The notes under the pieces are model-generated. The model was given only the letters and a program-made list of their open reading frames with translations. It searched no databases and was not told the DNA's origin. From positions 13,556,091 to 13,620,090 of the forward strand of contig LS997564.1 in the NCBI GenBank assembly GCA_000469685.2: a DNA stretch of 64,000 bases, given 5' to 3'. The position numbers were made by a program, and so were the translations under genes. The stretch comes from Haemonchus contortus (lineage: Eukaryota; Nematoda; Chromadorea; Rhabditida; Trichostrongylidae). This document shows positions 49,341 to 61,732 of the stretch, piece after piece (positions within the stretch are counted from its first letter, which is position 1; each line of letters begins with the position of its first letter).

Positions 49341-52300
49341 CCTGTATTGATGCTATAACTAGTACCTCATTTATATTCCCGGTAAAAGTTACCACGGAAC
49401 GGCAACTACAGGTATGGTTGAAGTGAGATGAGTTAAACAGCAGGTAGTTCTTGATACTTAACTAAACTACCGCCGTATTTTCTGATTTTTCACCCTTTCT
49501 GGTATTTTTGTACCCTTCAGTGCTTCACATATTTGAATAGATGTCACCCTTTGGTTTCCGGATCCTGAAGTGGTCCTGTCTGGTCTAACCCGAGTCGATA
49601 TATTAGAAGTTCACTTCGAGTTGTCGATAGTTTGGAAATAAAAGCAAAATTTTGAATCATTAAGTAATGCCTTGACACGGGGGACGAGGACATGTTCGCG
49701 GGACGGCATGATTCTGAAAATACTTCAAATCAACTGACAGCTAGTCTTCTGGCGTTTACTGTTTTTTCGTGTAACCCTCTGCTGAAGTTGGAGCAATTTC
49801 AATATTGTGTCTGTTACTGCACAAGATGAAACGACAGATGACAGTAGTTCCAGGACGATTCCATCATGGAGCAAGCGTGGATTCTACTTTGAAGTGAATA
49901 AATTCCCAAACAAAAAGTATGCGCGCATTTTCGCTTTAGAGACATGGAAACCCATACAGACATTTTCTGCTTTGGTGCTGAAAGTAAAAACAAAACACAT
50001 ACTACAGTTAAATAGTCCGTGGGTGCATTTCTTGAAAATTTCGCTGTAGCAATTCTAATCTGACTAATCTGACTTTTAGCTGGTTCAGTTCATTTCGATT
50101 CGAGAAGTTAGTCAATCGAGCAGAAGCTTGTAACACATATATCGCTGACATCATGGTCATTGGTCTACTCCGCCATCTACTCATGAACCAAATATTAAAT
50201 ATCCAGGTGATAACAAAGAGTATTGAAGAAGTACTTGTCAAATCCCAAGACATACACCAACTGCTAAGGGACGCCGATCGTATAGCGAAAGTTTGACAAA
50301 TCTGCACAATAGTCTTCTCAATTCGTAAACCTAAAGGATATCCTTGATCGCAGTCAACCTGACGAGGTAATCTCTCAGGTTTCCTTTTTTGATTTATGCA
50401 AAGGTGATCGTGCAATTGATGAGCAGAACCCTACCTTGTTTCACAGCATACACGTTATCAGCAACATGTTACCCGTTGCACTTCTGCTTATGATTGTGCG
50501 AGGACTTAATTTTACGTAGGAAACCTATTAAAACCTATTAAATTCTAAAAAACCCACGAACCGAGCTCTTACCTCGGATAAACCCACTATTACTGAAAAT
50601 TGCCCCTGGTGAGTCTTACATTTTTTACATGTGAAATTCGCCTGACAATCTCAATATGAAATGGAAATGAAAAAAAGCGAAAAAGCGGAAAGTAAAAGTA
50701 ATCACAACGTACTTGTACGCAAAATCACTGCAAGAAATTGAGTAGCAGCTAGTAAAGCGTTTGTTTAGGTCGTTGCACTACGTAGTACTGAAACCGTAAT
50801 AAAATAAGTAAGAGCAAAATTAGAACTTGTACACCAAAAGTACCAGAGGAGGAACAAACGAAAGCACAGAGGAAGGAAAAGCGTAGAGAAGTTCACGTCA
50901 TTCTACCACAGCTTCGTCTCAATTTGTATGTGCTATAACACTAAACTCGTAGAGTTTGTATCCCTTTGTATCCAACGCAATATCCCTTTTTCAGTACAAG
51001 ATGGCTCAGATACCCTTTACAAAAACTCCAGTCAAAATATCTAATCACTCCAAAGCTCTCTAACACAGTTTGTCCTTCGGTAGTAGCTGAGTTATGAAGC
51101 TCAGAGTATGAAATAAGTTCTTGAAGGTATTATCGACTAACCAGCTTTTGCAATCTAATAGTGTTGCACCCAACCGCTTCAGACAGTGCTTGATACCAAA
51201 ACATGAGAGTATTTCGAAAAAACCAAACTTTTTTCCCCATACCCCCAAGGAAACAGAACGCTGAGTTTCTGCAAATCAAAGCGTGAGTAAAGTCATCTCG
51301 GAATGCAACCACCTTCAATAAGTTAAGACTAAAACCAATGAGACAAATCCGGCACCTACGGTGAAGACCTATAAAATTGCCGAGTAGTTGAGTGTTACCA
51401 AGTCCTTATACCTCCTACGTGGTAACCCTGTAAACGGATTAAGAGGGTCGTAGCGTTCGGCGATATCCTTAGTCATGGAATTAAATAAAAGCAAAAATTT
51501 GAAATAAAGGTCCATACAGTAGACCCGCTGTGGGTCCTGGTCTGAATGCCTCTTTGCAAAGGAACACAACTCGGACAACTTCAAGCGTGACGGAACTTCG
51601 CCACGCGCATCCTCGGACGCACGCCAGTTCTGTCCCCAGTAGGAACAGGTGACCCTTCTGAATTATCGTCTCTGTTGGAACTGAGCTTGCCATGTGAGTG
51701 CGGCAAGAAGGCAGATATTTTTCTAACATCATTTGAGAAGACATAATACTAAAGTAATTAGAACGGGCTTCTTATTCCGTAGAAGTACACAGTACAGTCT
51801 GCCACTTTGTAGCTTAAAACAGCTGTGCAAACGCAGCACCTTAACACCAAAGTGCGTCGTCCCCAGGAAACCTATATGGATTCAATATTGGTGATAGGAA
51901 TTCTCGCAGATCTGCAATTCACACTCGAAAAACTGTAGAATGTGTTAAATTTTACTTCAACGCGTGACAAAAAAAGAAATCCTTTGGAACGAACCCCACT
52001 ATCGAACCCCTACGTAAGGTTCACACATGAGTAATTGTTAGGGAAAGAACGGCCTTCGCATCGCAAATAGGTAAGTTTCATGATTTACGTTCAACTTCTC
52101 CCTTTTCTCTCATGGGAGCACACAAGTGACAACACAAAAGTCGGACATTTACAAGAATTCGGTGGTGAAAAATGATTACACAGGCTGCTTTCATAGTCCG
52201 CGATTTGGCCCGCGAGCGCGCGTGCCGGCCGGGGGACTACTCGGCCGGCGGTATCGACCAAGATTCAGTTGTAAACTAGGGGCAAGCGGAATCCGCAATA

Positions 52301-52481
52301 TCTTTCTAAGACCTACTGATGTTGATTATTCCCTTCTAGGAAAAGTTGCTCACTTCTATAACAACATATAAACTCCCTATTTGAAACAATTTCGCCTTAC
52401 AGCTGTGTGTAGATGAAAATATGTTCACTTATAATGCCTCAGTATTCTATTTATGTTGCCGATGAAGATCAAGAATCAGAT
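49341..52481. other. Intergenic, no gene recognised
   Basis: Two overlapping minus-strand open frames at 51369-51744 (one containing LSELCSFAKRHSDQDPQRVY) stand out in length but match no family I can name and have no exon structure around them; they may be relics of a dispersed repeat. A GC-rich hairpin GCCGGCCG...CGGCCGGC lies near 52223-52250. Confidence 0.35.
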
Positions 52482-53001
52482 TTAAAGGCACAGTTCACAA
52501 TAATTTCGAAGTACCCTTTTTAAGTTGAATAGTGAAAATGTTGACTTCGAGTTACATTTGTAGTTACAGTACATCGGTTGCTTTTTGAGGACAAATAAAA
52601 AACAAGGCTTTTGAGGTAGTGGAAATAGAGGTTGTACGAGTCACGGACGGGAATGGCATGTAGGGGGTGTTTGGACGAGATTTAACTGGCTCCCATTGCT
52701 CAAAGAGATGACTACACCAAGCCGAAGTCGTCCGAAACTGCTTTCACTGTCGCCATGGGTTGTAGCAAGCTGTTAAAACTTCCTACGTGAGAGTCTCTTG
52801 AGTCAATGGAGCCTCTACAACGCCTTCGAAACTCGTCCAATATGGGTGTGGCGTTCACTTGATGCTATCCTAGCCCCCTTACTATGCACTATACAAGACG
52901 TTTTTCGACTTTACAACGGTAGGTATGGTATAAATGGGAGCCTCAAACTCTTACCACGGGGAAATCCCAGAAACCATTGTTATCGAGAATTGTGCCTTTA
53001 A
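52482..53001. mobile_element. Non-autonomous inverted-repeat element, copy 2
   Basis: It begins TTAAAGGCACAGTTCACAAT and ends CGAGAATTGTGCCTTTAA. Internal blocks (GTGGAAATAGAGGTTGTACG, GGGAATGGCATGTAGGGGGT, GAGCCTCTACAACGCC) match 1219-1776 in order, so both are copies of one element. The TTAA at each edge may be the target duplication or part of the terminus. No coding is apparent. Confidence 0.65.
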
Positions 53002-55747
53002 CACCCATACACACCACTAAATGTAATAATAAAAACAAATAGTTATTGGTGTGTTGATATTGCCACCTTCTACGTTGTTTATATCTACCGTCATCATGGG
53101 TTCTTCCAACAGTAGTAAAATCTTATCTACAGATGTTCTAATGAGAATTTCCTCCTAAGTTTCAAAGTTGTATGCAAGCTTTGTATGTGAAAAGTTGCAC
53201 TTAGAGGACCTGCGAACGTGGTGAGATTGTGGCACCTCGTTTACAGATATAGTGAGACAGAATTATGACACATTTTTTCAGGTGAGTGGGACTAAGAGAA
53301 CCTGTTCAACGAAGATACACAATGGTGCAGGTAAAGCAAAGTTGTGATAGTTGGTGCTCCCGCTCCCACTGCACTCAACTCGACTTCACTACCTCAACCC
53401 TGAACCCCCAACTTCTATGTGAAGCAACTCTCGAAATTCGTAAGAGTCGAGCCAAGAAGACATCTTCGTTTGTTCCATGCGTACCAACAGACTTAAGTGA
53501 TGCACTAGGAAATTAAGCGATACAAACTAAACATGAAAAGAGAGCTATATGAGAACGAGGAAATGTTACAAATAGACTCTTCAACAGTCAAAACCTTGAT
53601 TTTCGCATGCTTTGCATTGTTTACAAAGGTGTTTAAATGCGATGAAGTTCCACTTAAGTACAAGTAACGAAACGCATGTTGTGGAGATGGGCAGCACGCG
53701 GTAATTTTTTTTTACGATACTGTCCTGCTGTTTTTCGTGTTTTCCTGTGACAGACTTTTCATGGTACAGTACTCTTCACTACCGTCGTCCTACCATCTGG
53801 ATCTAATGTTACAACGCAATGTATACAAATGAGTCCTTGTGCTTGCGATATTTCAAGCAGCTACTGGGAAGTATTCCCTGAGAGAGCTTCCATGGGTAGA
53901 GTTAAGCTATAAGATGCTTGGCCACTTTATGCCTTTGAAGGATGACCGCACATTGGAAATGAATAAGTTCCCTTATTCCCACGGTATGATTGCCCATGTA
54001 CGACAGTAGTACTGCCAGACATGAGCAATGGTACTGCCAGCCGTGTTTCATTTGTCCCTTGGTATCCAGTGAATCGAGTAAGAATTCAACCCTGCTGGAA
54101 TGACGAAATATTAAGTCATTGTAATTCTGTAGATCCAATAATTTGGAGTTGTTACGACTGATCCAGCTCGTCTAAGCGAATGGCTGAATGAGTTGCACAT
54201 CAGGCGCACAGTACTCCTGATCTACAGCTTTCTTCTGAGCTTCAGGTCTTCGGCAACGATAACAAGTCTGAAAGTGCGGTCGAGTAAAGCGGTTTTATAA
54301 TAAAAACCTGTGCGGTAAAGCTCTACGAATCATTGTAGATCATCTTGGCCAAGGTTTCAAGATGATCAGACGTCAAAAGTTTCAAAGCTACAGTTCGGGT
54401 CTAAGTATAACAGTTCCTGAAGTTCCTGTTGCGGGATTTCTTCCTAAAAAGAACATCCCGCAGGAAAAATAGTCAAGATAGAAGTATGAGAGCCCCCAAG
54501 AACCGTCTTAGCCGACGTATATATGAAAGGCGGACGGTTTTTAAGCGTTTTGGAAGCTGTAGATGTTGCAGCATTCGCACCGGGACCCACACCTTGCACG
54601 CAGGCAGCGTATTGCAGCTAGCTGTATCCAATGGCGCGCGCGTTCGAACAGTTCGTTGAGATACCCCTTCAATGCTGTTTTTTCGTAACATGCTCGTTCA
54701 GACCCTAGTTTTTTTTTTTTGGAAGTTTTATTTCTTTTTTGGATTGTTTTATTTGTCTGAATACGCCAATTTTCACGATTTCTTCGCCACTTTTGCACTA
54801 TTCTTGACTATCACTTCCATTACTCGTCTAAAAATAAATAGCTAAAAATTATCGTGAACTGTGCCTTTGACTTCGCTTGTCCACTGGTTATCGACAACTG
54901 GTTATCAGCGTTGATCCTTCTGAGGAGGGTGTGATACACGCAAGCATTTCAGCGATGTACGAACACAAACTCAGAATAGGGCCTGACAGCAACGTGCTAG
55001 GTATTGTTTAAACAAGCTTCGATAAGTCAAACGGTTTCTTTATAATTACGTTATTACGGTAGTGCCCGAGATCAATGGTATACTTGTGAGGATGACACTG
55101 GAATGGCTTTCATTAACAGAGAAATATAAGAAATAAGACAATTTCGACGGTCATAACTGTTTTAGTAGCTTGGGTTTTGTCCTAATTTTTTAGGATGTTG
55201 GCTGGAATAAGCAAATCAAGTTCTACTCAGTGTTTGGTTCTCTGGGCCAACGGAGACAGATTTCCAATAATATTTTCATGAAACAAATTTCTCCAAGACC
55301 TCACTTGAGTTAGTGAACCGAAAATTTGATCACTATGACGAAGTAGCGTATAGGGAAGAGATCCAAGAAGGTAAGTAACACTGGAATCTTCGGAGAGAAT
55401 GTTCGTGTCTGTGCTGCTCCTCACTGGGTAGTATTTTCCATCTCCTCTGTGTAGATATGACTTAAAATCTCGGACATTAAATCGTGCAGCTTAAAGATGT
55501 GCAAAACTGCAGTCGTCATGTCGCAGTTCGGAAAGTATAAAAACAGTCTGAAGGTTAAACCAGACCAATTTCTTTTGCCATTTACGGCAACAGGATCTGA
55601 ATTCATTCGAGAAAATTTTTTCCCATTCGGGAAAGCACCCGCTAGGGTTCCCCGTTGATGGGTGAAGCCATCGTTCCTTTAAAGTGATGATTAGCAAATG
55701 AAAATTCCTATAGAATCTTTAAAATACTGAATAATAGAAGGATGGAC
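53002..55747. other. Intergenic, with one solo element end
   Basis: At 54847-54870, TTATCGTGAACTGTGCCTTT is the right terminus of the inverted-repeat family seen at 52482-53001 and 58710-59367; the matching left end was not found nearby, so it may be a truncated copy. Open frames around 54429-54798 lie inside this putative remnant. Nothing else is supported. Confidence 0.4.
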
Positions 55748-55930
55748 AATAAAGTCTTTGCAGTAATCGATCCGTTTCTGAAATGCGCCCCTTTTAAAAT
55801 TGCATTCAGAATCGTAGCGGTATATTGAATGTGGCAAGGTTACCCCAGGCGAGCATGGATCTATAATTCGATCCCCAGACCATGTGTGTGATGAAGCGCA
55901 CCACTTGCCATTGCGCCATTGAGCCACAGC
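55748..55930 (-). repeat. tRNA-derived SINE, family 1, copy 5 (internal deletion)
   Basis: On the minus strand it begins GCTGTGGCTCAATGGCGCAA with a B-box-like GGGGATCGAATTATAGATCC, then goes almost directly to CTACGATTCTGAATGCAATT, GGGGCGCATTTCAGA, ACGGATCGATTACTGC and AAAGACTTTATTG. The ACTCGTCTGG / ACTGACTTGTACAT middle of other copies is missing. Confidence 0.65.
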
Positions 55931-56368
55931 ACGCAGGGCTACCTAAAAGACAGGAAATCTTTACTTATCTATAATAAAACTCATTCATGTTGTTCAACTC
56001 AGGGTTGCCACAAAAAACCCGGAGTTTCTCATCTCTTTCTCTGTGAGATTTTTGTAACCTGCCCTAACATTGTCCAATTTACAAACCAAAAAGCTCAGTA
56101 TAGTACCCATAATCAATATTTCTCACTGACATTTTAGGCCAAGGTCTTGGGAAAGCAAGAAATTTCGATTCTTTTCACCGATGTGCTTTTCCCGGCCTGC
56201 TACCTTCTCCCCGAACGGCGTGTCGCGCTCGCCGGGGAGCGGATTTTCTCCCCGATTTCCCACGTTTGATTTGCGACATGCGGCAAATCTTTTTCAGCCG
56301 TCCCGCGGCTTCAAACTGCAATTACCGCACTCAGCCCGCCTCCCAGCCAGTCGATAGGGGACAATATT
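55931..56368. other. Intergenic, GC-rich toward the palindromic repeat
   Basis: No gene is seen. 56195-56260 is GC-rich with imperfect inverted CTCCCCG / CGGGGAG segments and may belong to the adjacent repeat. Confidence 0.4.
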
Positions 56369-57920
56369 TGGTGCTAAGTGGGTTGGGGGGGGGGGCACGC
56401 GGCGGCGCGGCGCCCTTCCATGTCTGCGCCCTCTCCGGAGAGATAGTAGACAAGGAAAGGTAGGCGAGCCCGTAACGGTGTTTGGGGACGTTTCATAGCT
56501 TTTTTATGTTATAACTGTCTATTTTTACCTAATTTTAGAAGGGGGGGGGGGCTCCGGGGGTGGGTGAGCCAATTGACGTGAAACTTTTGGTGCTAAGGGA
56601 GTTGGGGGGGGGGCACGCGGCGGCGCGGCGCCTTTTCATGTCTGCGCCCTCTACGGCGAGATAGTGGGCAAGGAAGGGTAGGCGAGCCCGTAATGGTGTT
56701 TAGGGACATTTGATAGCTCTTTTATGGTATAACTGCGTATTTTTCACCTAATTTTAGTAAGGGGAGGGGCTCCGGGGTGGGTGAGCCAATTGGACGTTCA
56801 GCTTTTATCTCTTCTCAGCTTTTTGCACGAGATAACCATCTCACCCACCCCGGAGCCCCTCCCCTTCCTAAAAATAGGGTTCTATCGGCTCAGAAGAAGA
56901 TTATCCACAATATACAAGCATATATCATGTGCCAAGCTGTAATTTGTTTTGAATCACGAGACACTTCAGTACAACTTCACCATCCCTTCCCAGACTCAGC
57001 TCCAGTACTACTATCTCGCCGTAGAGGGTGCAGACATGAAAAGGCGCCGCGCCGCCGCGTGGCCCCTCCCAACTCACTTAGCACCCAACTTTTATCTCAT
57101 CTCAGCTTTTTGCATGAGGTAACCATCTCACCCCCCCCCCCCCCCCCCTCCTCCCCTTCGTGAAAAAAAAAGGTTTTATCGGCCTAGAAGGAGACTATCG
57201 ATAATATGCGAGCATATCAACATGCGCCAAGGGTTAGCTTGTTCTGAATCACGAAACTCATCAGTACAACCTCACCATCCCATCCCAAACTCAGGCCCAG
57301 TACTACTATCTCGCTGGAGAGAGCGCAGACGAGTAAAGTGTCGCGTCGCCGCGTGGCCCCCCCAACCCACTTAGCACCAGGGCATGGGGTAATTTTGAGG
57401 GAAAAAGCCGTCGAGGATGAGGAACTGGTCGATGTGATACAGTCTTGGTGAGAGAGCGCAGACATGGGCGCGAAATGAGTGCGTCATTTTCAAATTACGT
57501 TTCCGCCTATCGATTGCTTGATAGTACTTTCATTTTGGCCCTTCTTTTTTCTGCTTATTTCTTGTTGATGCATGATTTTTATATCTGATTTTGGTTTTTT
57601 CGTATTTGTAATGAAATATCATTAGATTCTGGTGCTAAGCGGGTTGGGGGTGGGACCACGCGGCGCGGCACCCTGCCGAAACGGTGTTTAGGGACGTTTC
57701 ATAGTCTTTTATGTTGTAACTGTGTATTTTTCACCTAATTTTAGGAAGGGGGGGGGGGGCTTCGGGGTGGGTGAGCCAATTGGACGTCTAACTTTTATCT
57801 CATCTCAGCTTTTTACACGAGACAACCATCTCACCCACCCCCGTAGCCCCTCGCCTTATTAAAAAATAGGTTTTATCGGCTCAGAAGAGGTATATCCATA
57901 ATATGCAAGCATATTTGTTT
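56369..57920. repeat. GC-rich palindromic repeat array
   Basis: A unit starting TGGTGCTAAGTGGGTTGGGG, then CACGCGGCGGCGCGGCGCC, CATGTCTGCGCCCTCTCCGG, CACCTAATTTTAG and CTCCGGGGTGGGTGAGCC occurs at 56369 and again 219 bp later at 56588. It is followed by two inverted copies ending with CTTAGCACC at about 57077-57085 and 57369-57376. A direct-plus-inverted pair recurs at about 57630-57920. The arms nearest the centre (56760-56786 and 56850-56878) are almost perfectly complementary. Long G and C homopolymers interrupt the units. No coding is supported. Confidence 0.8.
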
Positions 57921-58709
57921 GTTCTGAATCACCCCCGTGAGGGAGATGCTAGAAAATAGGAAGCATGTTGATACTGTATTCATATCACTCACCAACACGG
58001 ACCACTTGGTGATGTGTTGCACGCATTAGCTTGCGCAGCCCAGCTGGTATTTTAAGGGGAATATCGCTTTGTTGGTGCAATTAATGTGAAGCGGGAGATG
58101 ATTTAAGCATGCCGCAGAAATCTTGAACCGGATAATTTTCGCGAGTTAAATCTGTTTCTCGCGAAGAGTGAACCATGGTTAGATTCGGCAAATGGAGAGC
58201 AATATACAGAGCTGGGAATGTGTTTTGCATTTGATGTCTTCCCGACTGTCTTCATTTTGAATCTAAATCGGGACAACGAACATGATCACTTTTTTATTTT
58301 GAAGATTAAATAGGCGTTAAATGCATTACCTACGGATAGCGATCATACGCTGACGCCGATATGGCGTCAGCGTCCTGAGGCGACGCCACATCGCCGTCAA
58401 CCATCTCTCGGTGTGAGCATATTAGGATCCATGAGTGCGAAAATTATCAGATGTTTAAGTGCTTTTCTTCCTAAGCTTCTGGCTCCTATGATGCTCCATC
58501 AAGACAGCTTTGCACAATGACGCCACGCCTACTAATTGTCTTATGTTTAACAATGGCTGTCATTATTTGATTATAGCTGGATCTTACTATATCCCACGCA
58601 CTTTTTTACAGCCTTTGTTCTGCAGGGGGAACCATTAAAAGGCTTACAGTAATAGAACAGTACGCGCGTTTTTTGCAAATTGTATCGTCGCGCCCAGAAA
58701 CTTCTTACC
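57921..58709. other. Intergenic, no gene recognised
   Basis: The only structure seen is an 11-bp perfect hairpin at 58347-58373 (ACGCTGACGCC, loop GATAT, GGCGTCAGCGT). Confidence 0.4.
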
Positions 58710-59367
58710 TTAAAGGCCCAGTTCACGATAAAAATGGTTCTCACTCCTTCTTCCTGGGACTACCCAGTGGCCCCAAAAGCTGACACAAAGAACGTTGTTG
58801 GGACGAAAAACTTAATAGATATGGCATAATATGAGCCCCGTAGAGGTCGACGTTCATGCCCTTCAACCGATGATATGTCAAAGAGTGTCAGACGATACAG
58901 TTTACGCTACCCACATCAGTACCCACAAATTCAGCAATCAGCTGATCGCGGGTGGTGAGGGGAGGTTTCACCCCTACTCTGTTATTCTTTTCGCTGCTGT
59001 GGTCATTTTTTAGATTTCTGTCTTACAAGGATTTAAAAGGCTAGCAACTCTTCTGTTAATCGTGTTGTGCTAAGTTATGTTGGAGATTTTGAGTGTGTTG
59101 ACTGGACATTTTTGCTTACTGTACTCGCTATTCGCACCAGGATCCTCACGCACGCAGTGACTCACATTGTATAGTTCGCCCAGGCACCCTTTCTCTTTCA
59201 ATTTTTGGTCTTATTTCCGTCTAACCCCTTTAAACGAATTTTTCCAAACCTTTTATCACTTCGGAAACACCCGATTCGCGTGCTTCCTTCCGCACTATTC
59301 TCCGCCTTCTCTCTCATTTTTCGTCATGATCTGGATAACCCGAAATTATCGTGAACTGTACCTTTAG
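58710..59367. mobile_element. Inverted-repeat element with related termini
   Basis: The left end TTAAAGGCCCAGTTCACGAT and right end ATTATCGTGAACTGTACCTT form terminal inverted repeats like those at 52482-53001 and 1219-1776, but the interior is different. It could be a related non-autonomous family or a chimera. A 60-codon open frame inside has no recognised content. Confidence 0.55.
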
Positions 59368-59592
59368 GACTTTTCGATGAAGGACTGAGGACCTTCCGGA
59401 AATGAGCACATCTCTACATCTATTGCGTTTCATTTCTCAAAAATATCGCTCAGGACCGAATTCTGTCCCATGTCTGCTGATCATGCACAACATTAGCTAG
59501 CTTGGGAATGATTGCATCTGCCTTCCCTAGATGCATTTTAAGATTGGACTTTTATTGGAACATATGAACATTTGTTTTTTTTTATTCACAGA

Positions 59593-61657
59593 ATGATCGT
59601 CCCTCATCGTGTGGAGAGCGTGGAAGGAGAAGATGTTGAAGCAGAGAATCTCATGGAGATCGCACCTCCTTCGACTATCACGGATAGGGTCATAAAACTC
59701 GAGGAGCCAGATTTTAGTGAGGATGAAGTCATTAAGGCTATCGAAATTCCGGCTTTAGCCAATATCGATGAAGTGGGTAATTATTTTTAGCTACTGATTT
59801 TTTGACTGATTCTGACACATACACACATACACACACACACATACACACATACACACACACACCCCTGTCTGCCACGAGCGAAGTCCTGATGAAGTCCTGC
59901 GTGTTCAAGTAACATAGTTCGTTACCCTCTTAGTTTAACTTTACTGCGTGTTTTCACTGTTTCACTTGAATCTCAATTTCACTGTTTCACTTGAATTTTA
60001 CTGAATCTAGTCCTACTACCACCTATCTTCAGTGTTCCCATTTTCACTGGTACACCTAGCGAATTTGAATGCCCCATGTCCAATTTGCCAGTTTCGACGC
60101 ACGCCCCGCCCACTTTGGGGGAAGTCTGGTCCTCATGAGTTCCGGTCAGTTAAACACACACACGCACCACACGCGTATACCACACACACCAACAGACACA
60201 CTCAGCAGATTATATAAGTAGGATTTCATAGCTTATGTAAAGACCAGTCGGATCGCGCGGCTAACGCCAGACTCTCCTCCTTCTTGTGTCAAACACCCTA
60301 CCCCGAGAAATGGTAAACTGAAGAATTTTATCCCCTTTTTTAAAGTTTATAGATTTTAAGTTTTTTTTTCGCTATTTAGCTTGTTTCAGTTTTTTCCCGC
60401 TGTTAAGCTAAGTGAGATTATGAAACTGAACAGAGCTCAAAATAGATTATGTCGTTGTAGCATATCACATAGTCAGTTCGCCCGTCTAACGCTGAGCTTG
60501 AGCGATGATAGCACCATTATCAGATGTTCTTTATCAATGGACCCTTTTCTTCACGGAGATATCATTAGTTGAGAATTCCAGATTACGGGCGGTCTATTGA
60601 GTTTTGTCGCAAATGATATCGACCGAGAGGACCCTTCAGTGGATCACAAACCTTGCTGGGTAGCGGTCGTAATCTAATAGTAAGAAATGAACGAAGTTCT
60701 AACAGCTTATCGTATTGCCCTAATGGGTCCCTATCACTGCACTTACCACTCACCCTGCTCTACCGATTCCGTCTTAACGAACGAAACATACTGAACGGTC
60801 AAAGATACATCGTAGATACCGAAGACGTTAGGATTTTGATCGGTAGGTGGCCTCTTTTAGGTCCCTTATCTTCTCTTATCAGTTATGATCAGTTCTTGTC
60901 ACCGAGAACCTACGATACCGTCATATATTACATCACATATTAAAATGCTAAGGTTCCACTGTTGCAAGAAAAGTGTAATCCTATCAAACTTCAAAACTTT
61001 CGGTCCACGGGAACAGGAGTTATGAAATTGCGGCCCAAAATTTCTATCGCGCACGCCCCGCCTCCTGTGCATTGAGTCTGGTCCTGCCACCCACCATAAG
61101 TGTTTCCATCCTGCCCCCCGTACTCCTACCAAGTTTGAACGCTCTCGGTCCACGGGAACAGGAGTTATAAACTTCCGGTCAGACACATACACCGACACAC
61201 ACACACAAACAAACAAACAAACAAACACACACACACACACAAACAAACCGACACACCAACAGACACACTTAGCAAATTATATATAGTAGGATCGAATTGT
61301 GTTCATATCCTAGAAGGGAAGGGGTAATTTTGTAAATGGTTTCTACTATTCTCTCTAGACTGCCACGGAAAATGAGAGAGATTGTGATGGTAGTGGGAGC
61401 GCTCCAAGTGAGACCATCAGTCGAAATAGTGACAACGGCATTCCCATTTGTCACGATAGAGATAGTAGCAAAAAGAAGCCATGAAGAAGTTTTTTGTCCC
61501 TTCTCCATAATGCTTGGGGCTAAAAAATGATGTATTCCTTGTTTCGATTTCAGAACGTTGAAGTGAATGGTATTAGAATCTGGCCTCTTGTAGCTGAAGT
61601 TGTGAAACTGGTTCATAAACCTGGAGTGCGAGAACTGTATAGGAAATGCACAGCCTT
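59593..61657 (+). CDS. Unrecognised gene, two 5' exons, probably incomplete
   Basis: Exon 59593-59772 starts one base after a TTTTTATTCACAG acceptor (MIVPHRVESVEGEDVEAENL...), as is common for trans-spliced nematode starts, and ends before GTGGGT in phase 0. Exon 61554-61657 follows GATTTCAG and reads NVEVNGIRIWPLVAEVVKLV and HKPGVRELYRKC before GTAAGT. The phases fit. The first exon is acidic (many Glu/Asp); the second looks like a folded helix-rich segment. No family is recognised. The roughly 1.8 kb intron holds CA-rich repeats. The next exon was not found; a piggyBac copy lies immediately downstream, so the gene may continue past the window or be interrupted. Confidence 0.55.
59817..59862 (+). 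repeat. CA-rich microsatellite
   Basis: An imperfect (CA)n/(CATA)n run lies just downstream of the first exon of the gene at 59593. Confidence 0.9.
60090..60224 (+). repeat. CA-bearing dispersed repeat, copy 1
   Basis: The segment has CGCACGCCCCGCCCACTTTG, TCTGGTCCT, TTCCGGTCAG, a CA-rich run, then CCAACAGACACACTCAGCAG and ATTATATAAGTAGGAT. The same order occurs at 61040-61292. Confidence 0.7.
61040..61292 (+). repeat. CA-bearing dispersed repeat, copy 2
   Basis: It has CGCACGCCCCGCC, GTCTGGTCCTGCC, TTCCGGTCAGACACATACAC, a long CA / AAAC microsatellite (about 61190-61250), then CCAACAGACACACTTAGCAA and ATTATATATAGTAGGAT. Both copies lie in the intron of the gene at 59593. Confidence 0.7.
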
Positions 61658-61732
61658 GTAAGTTCTTTCATTGGTCAAAATTAAATGCTAGTTCACCAAC
61701 CCTTCTAAAGTCCTTCCTTCAACTAACTTCAA

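Noticed and set aside
51369..51744. Two overlapping minus-strand frames of 71 and 87 codons
   Set aside because: They overlap in different frames over the same DNA, match no family I can name, and have no splice context. A repeat relic is possible but unproven.
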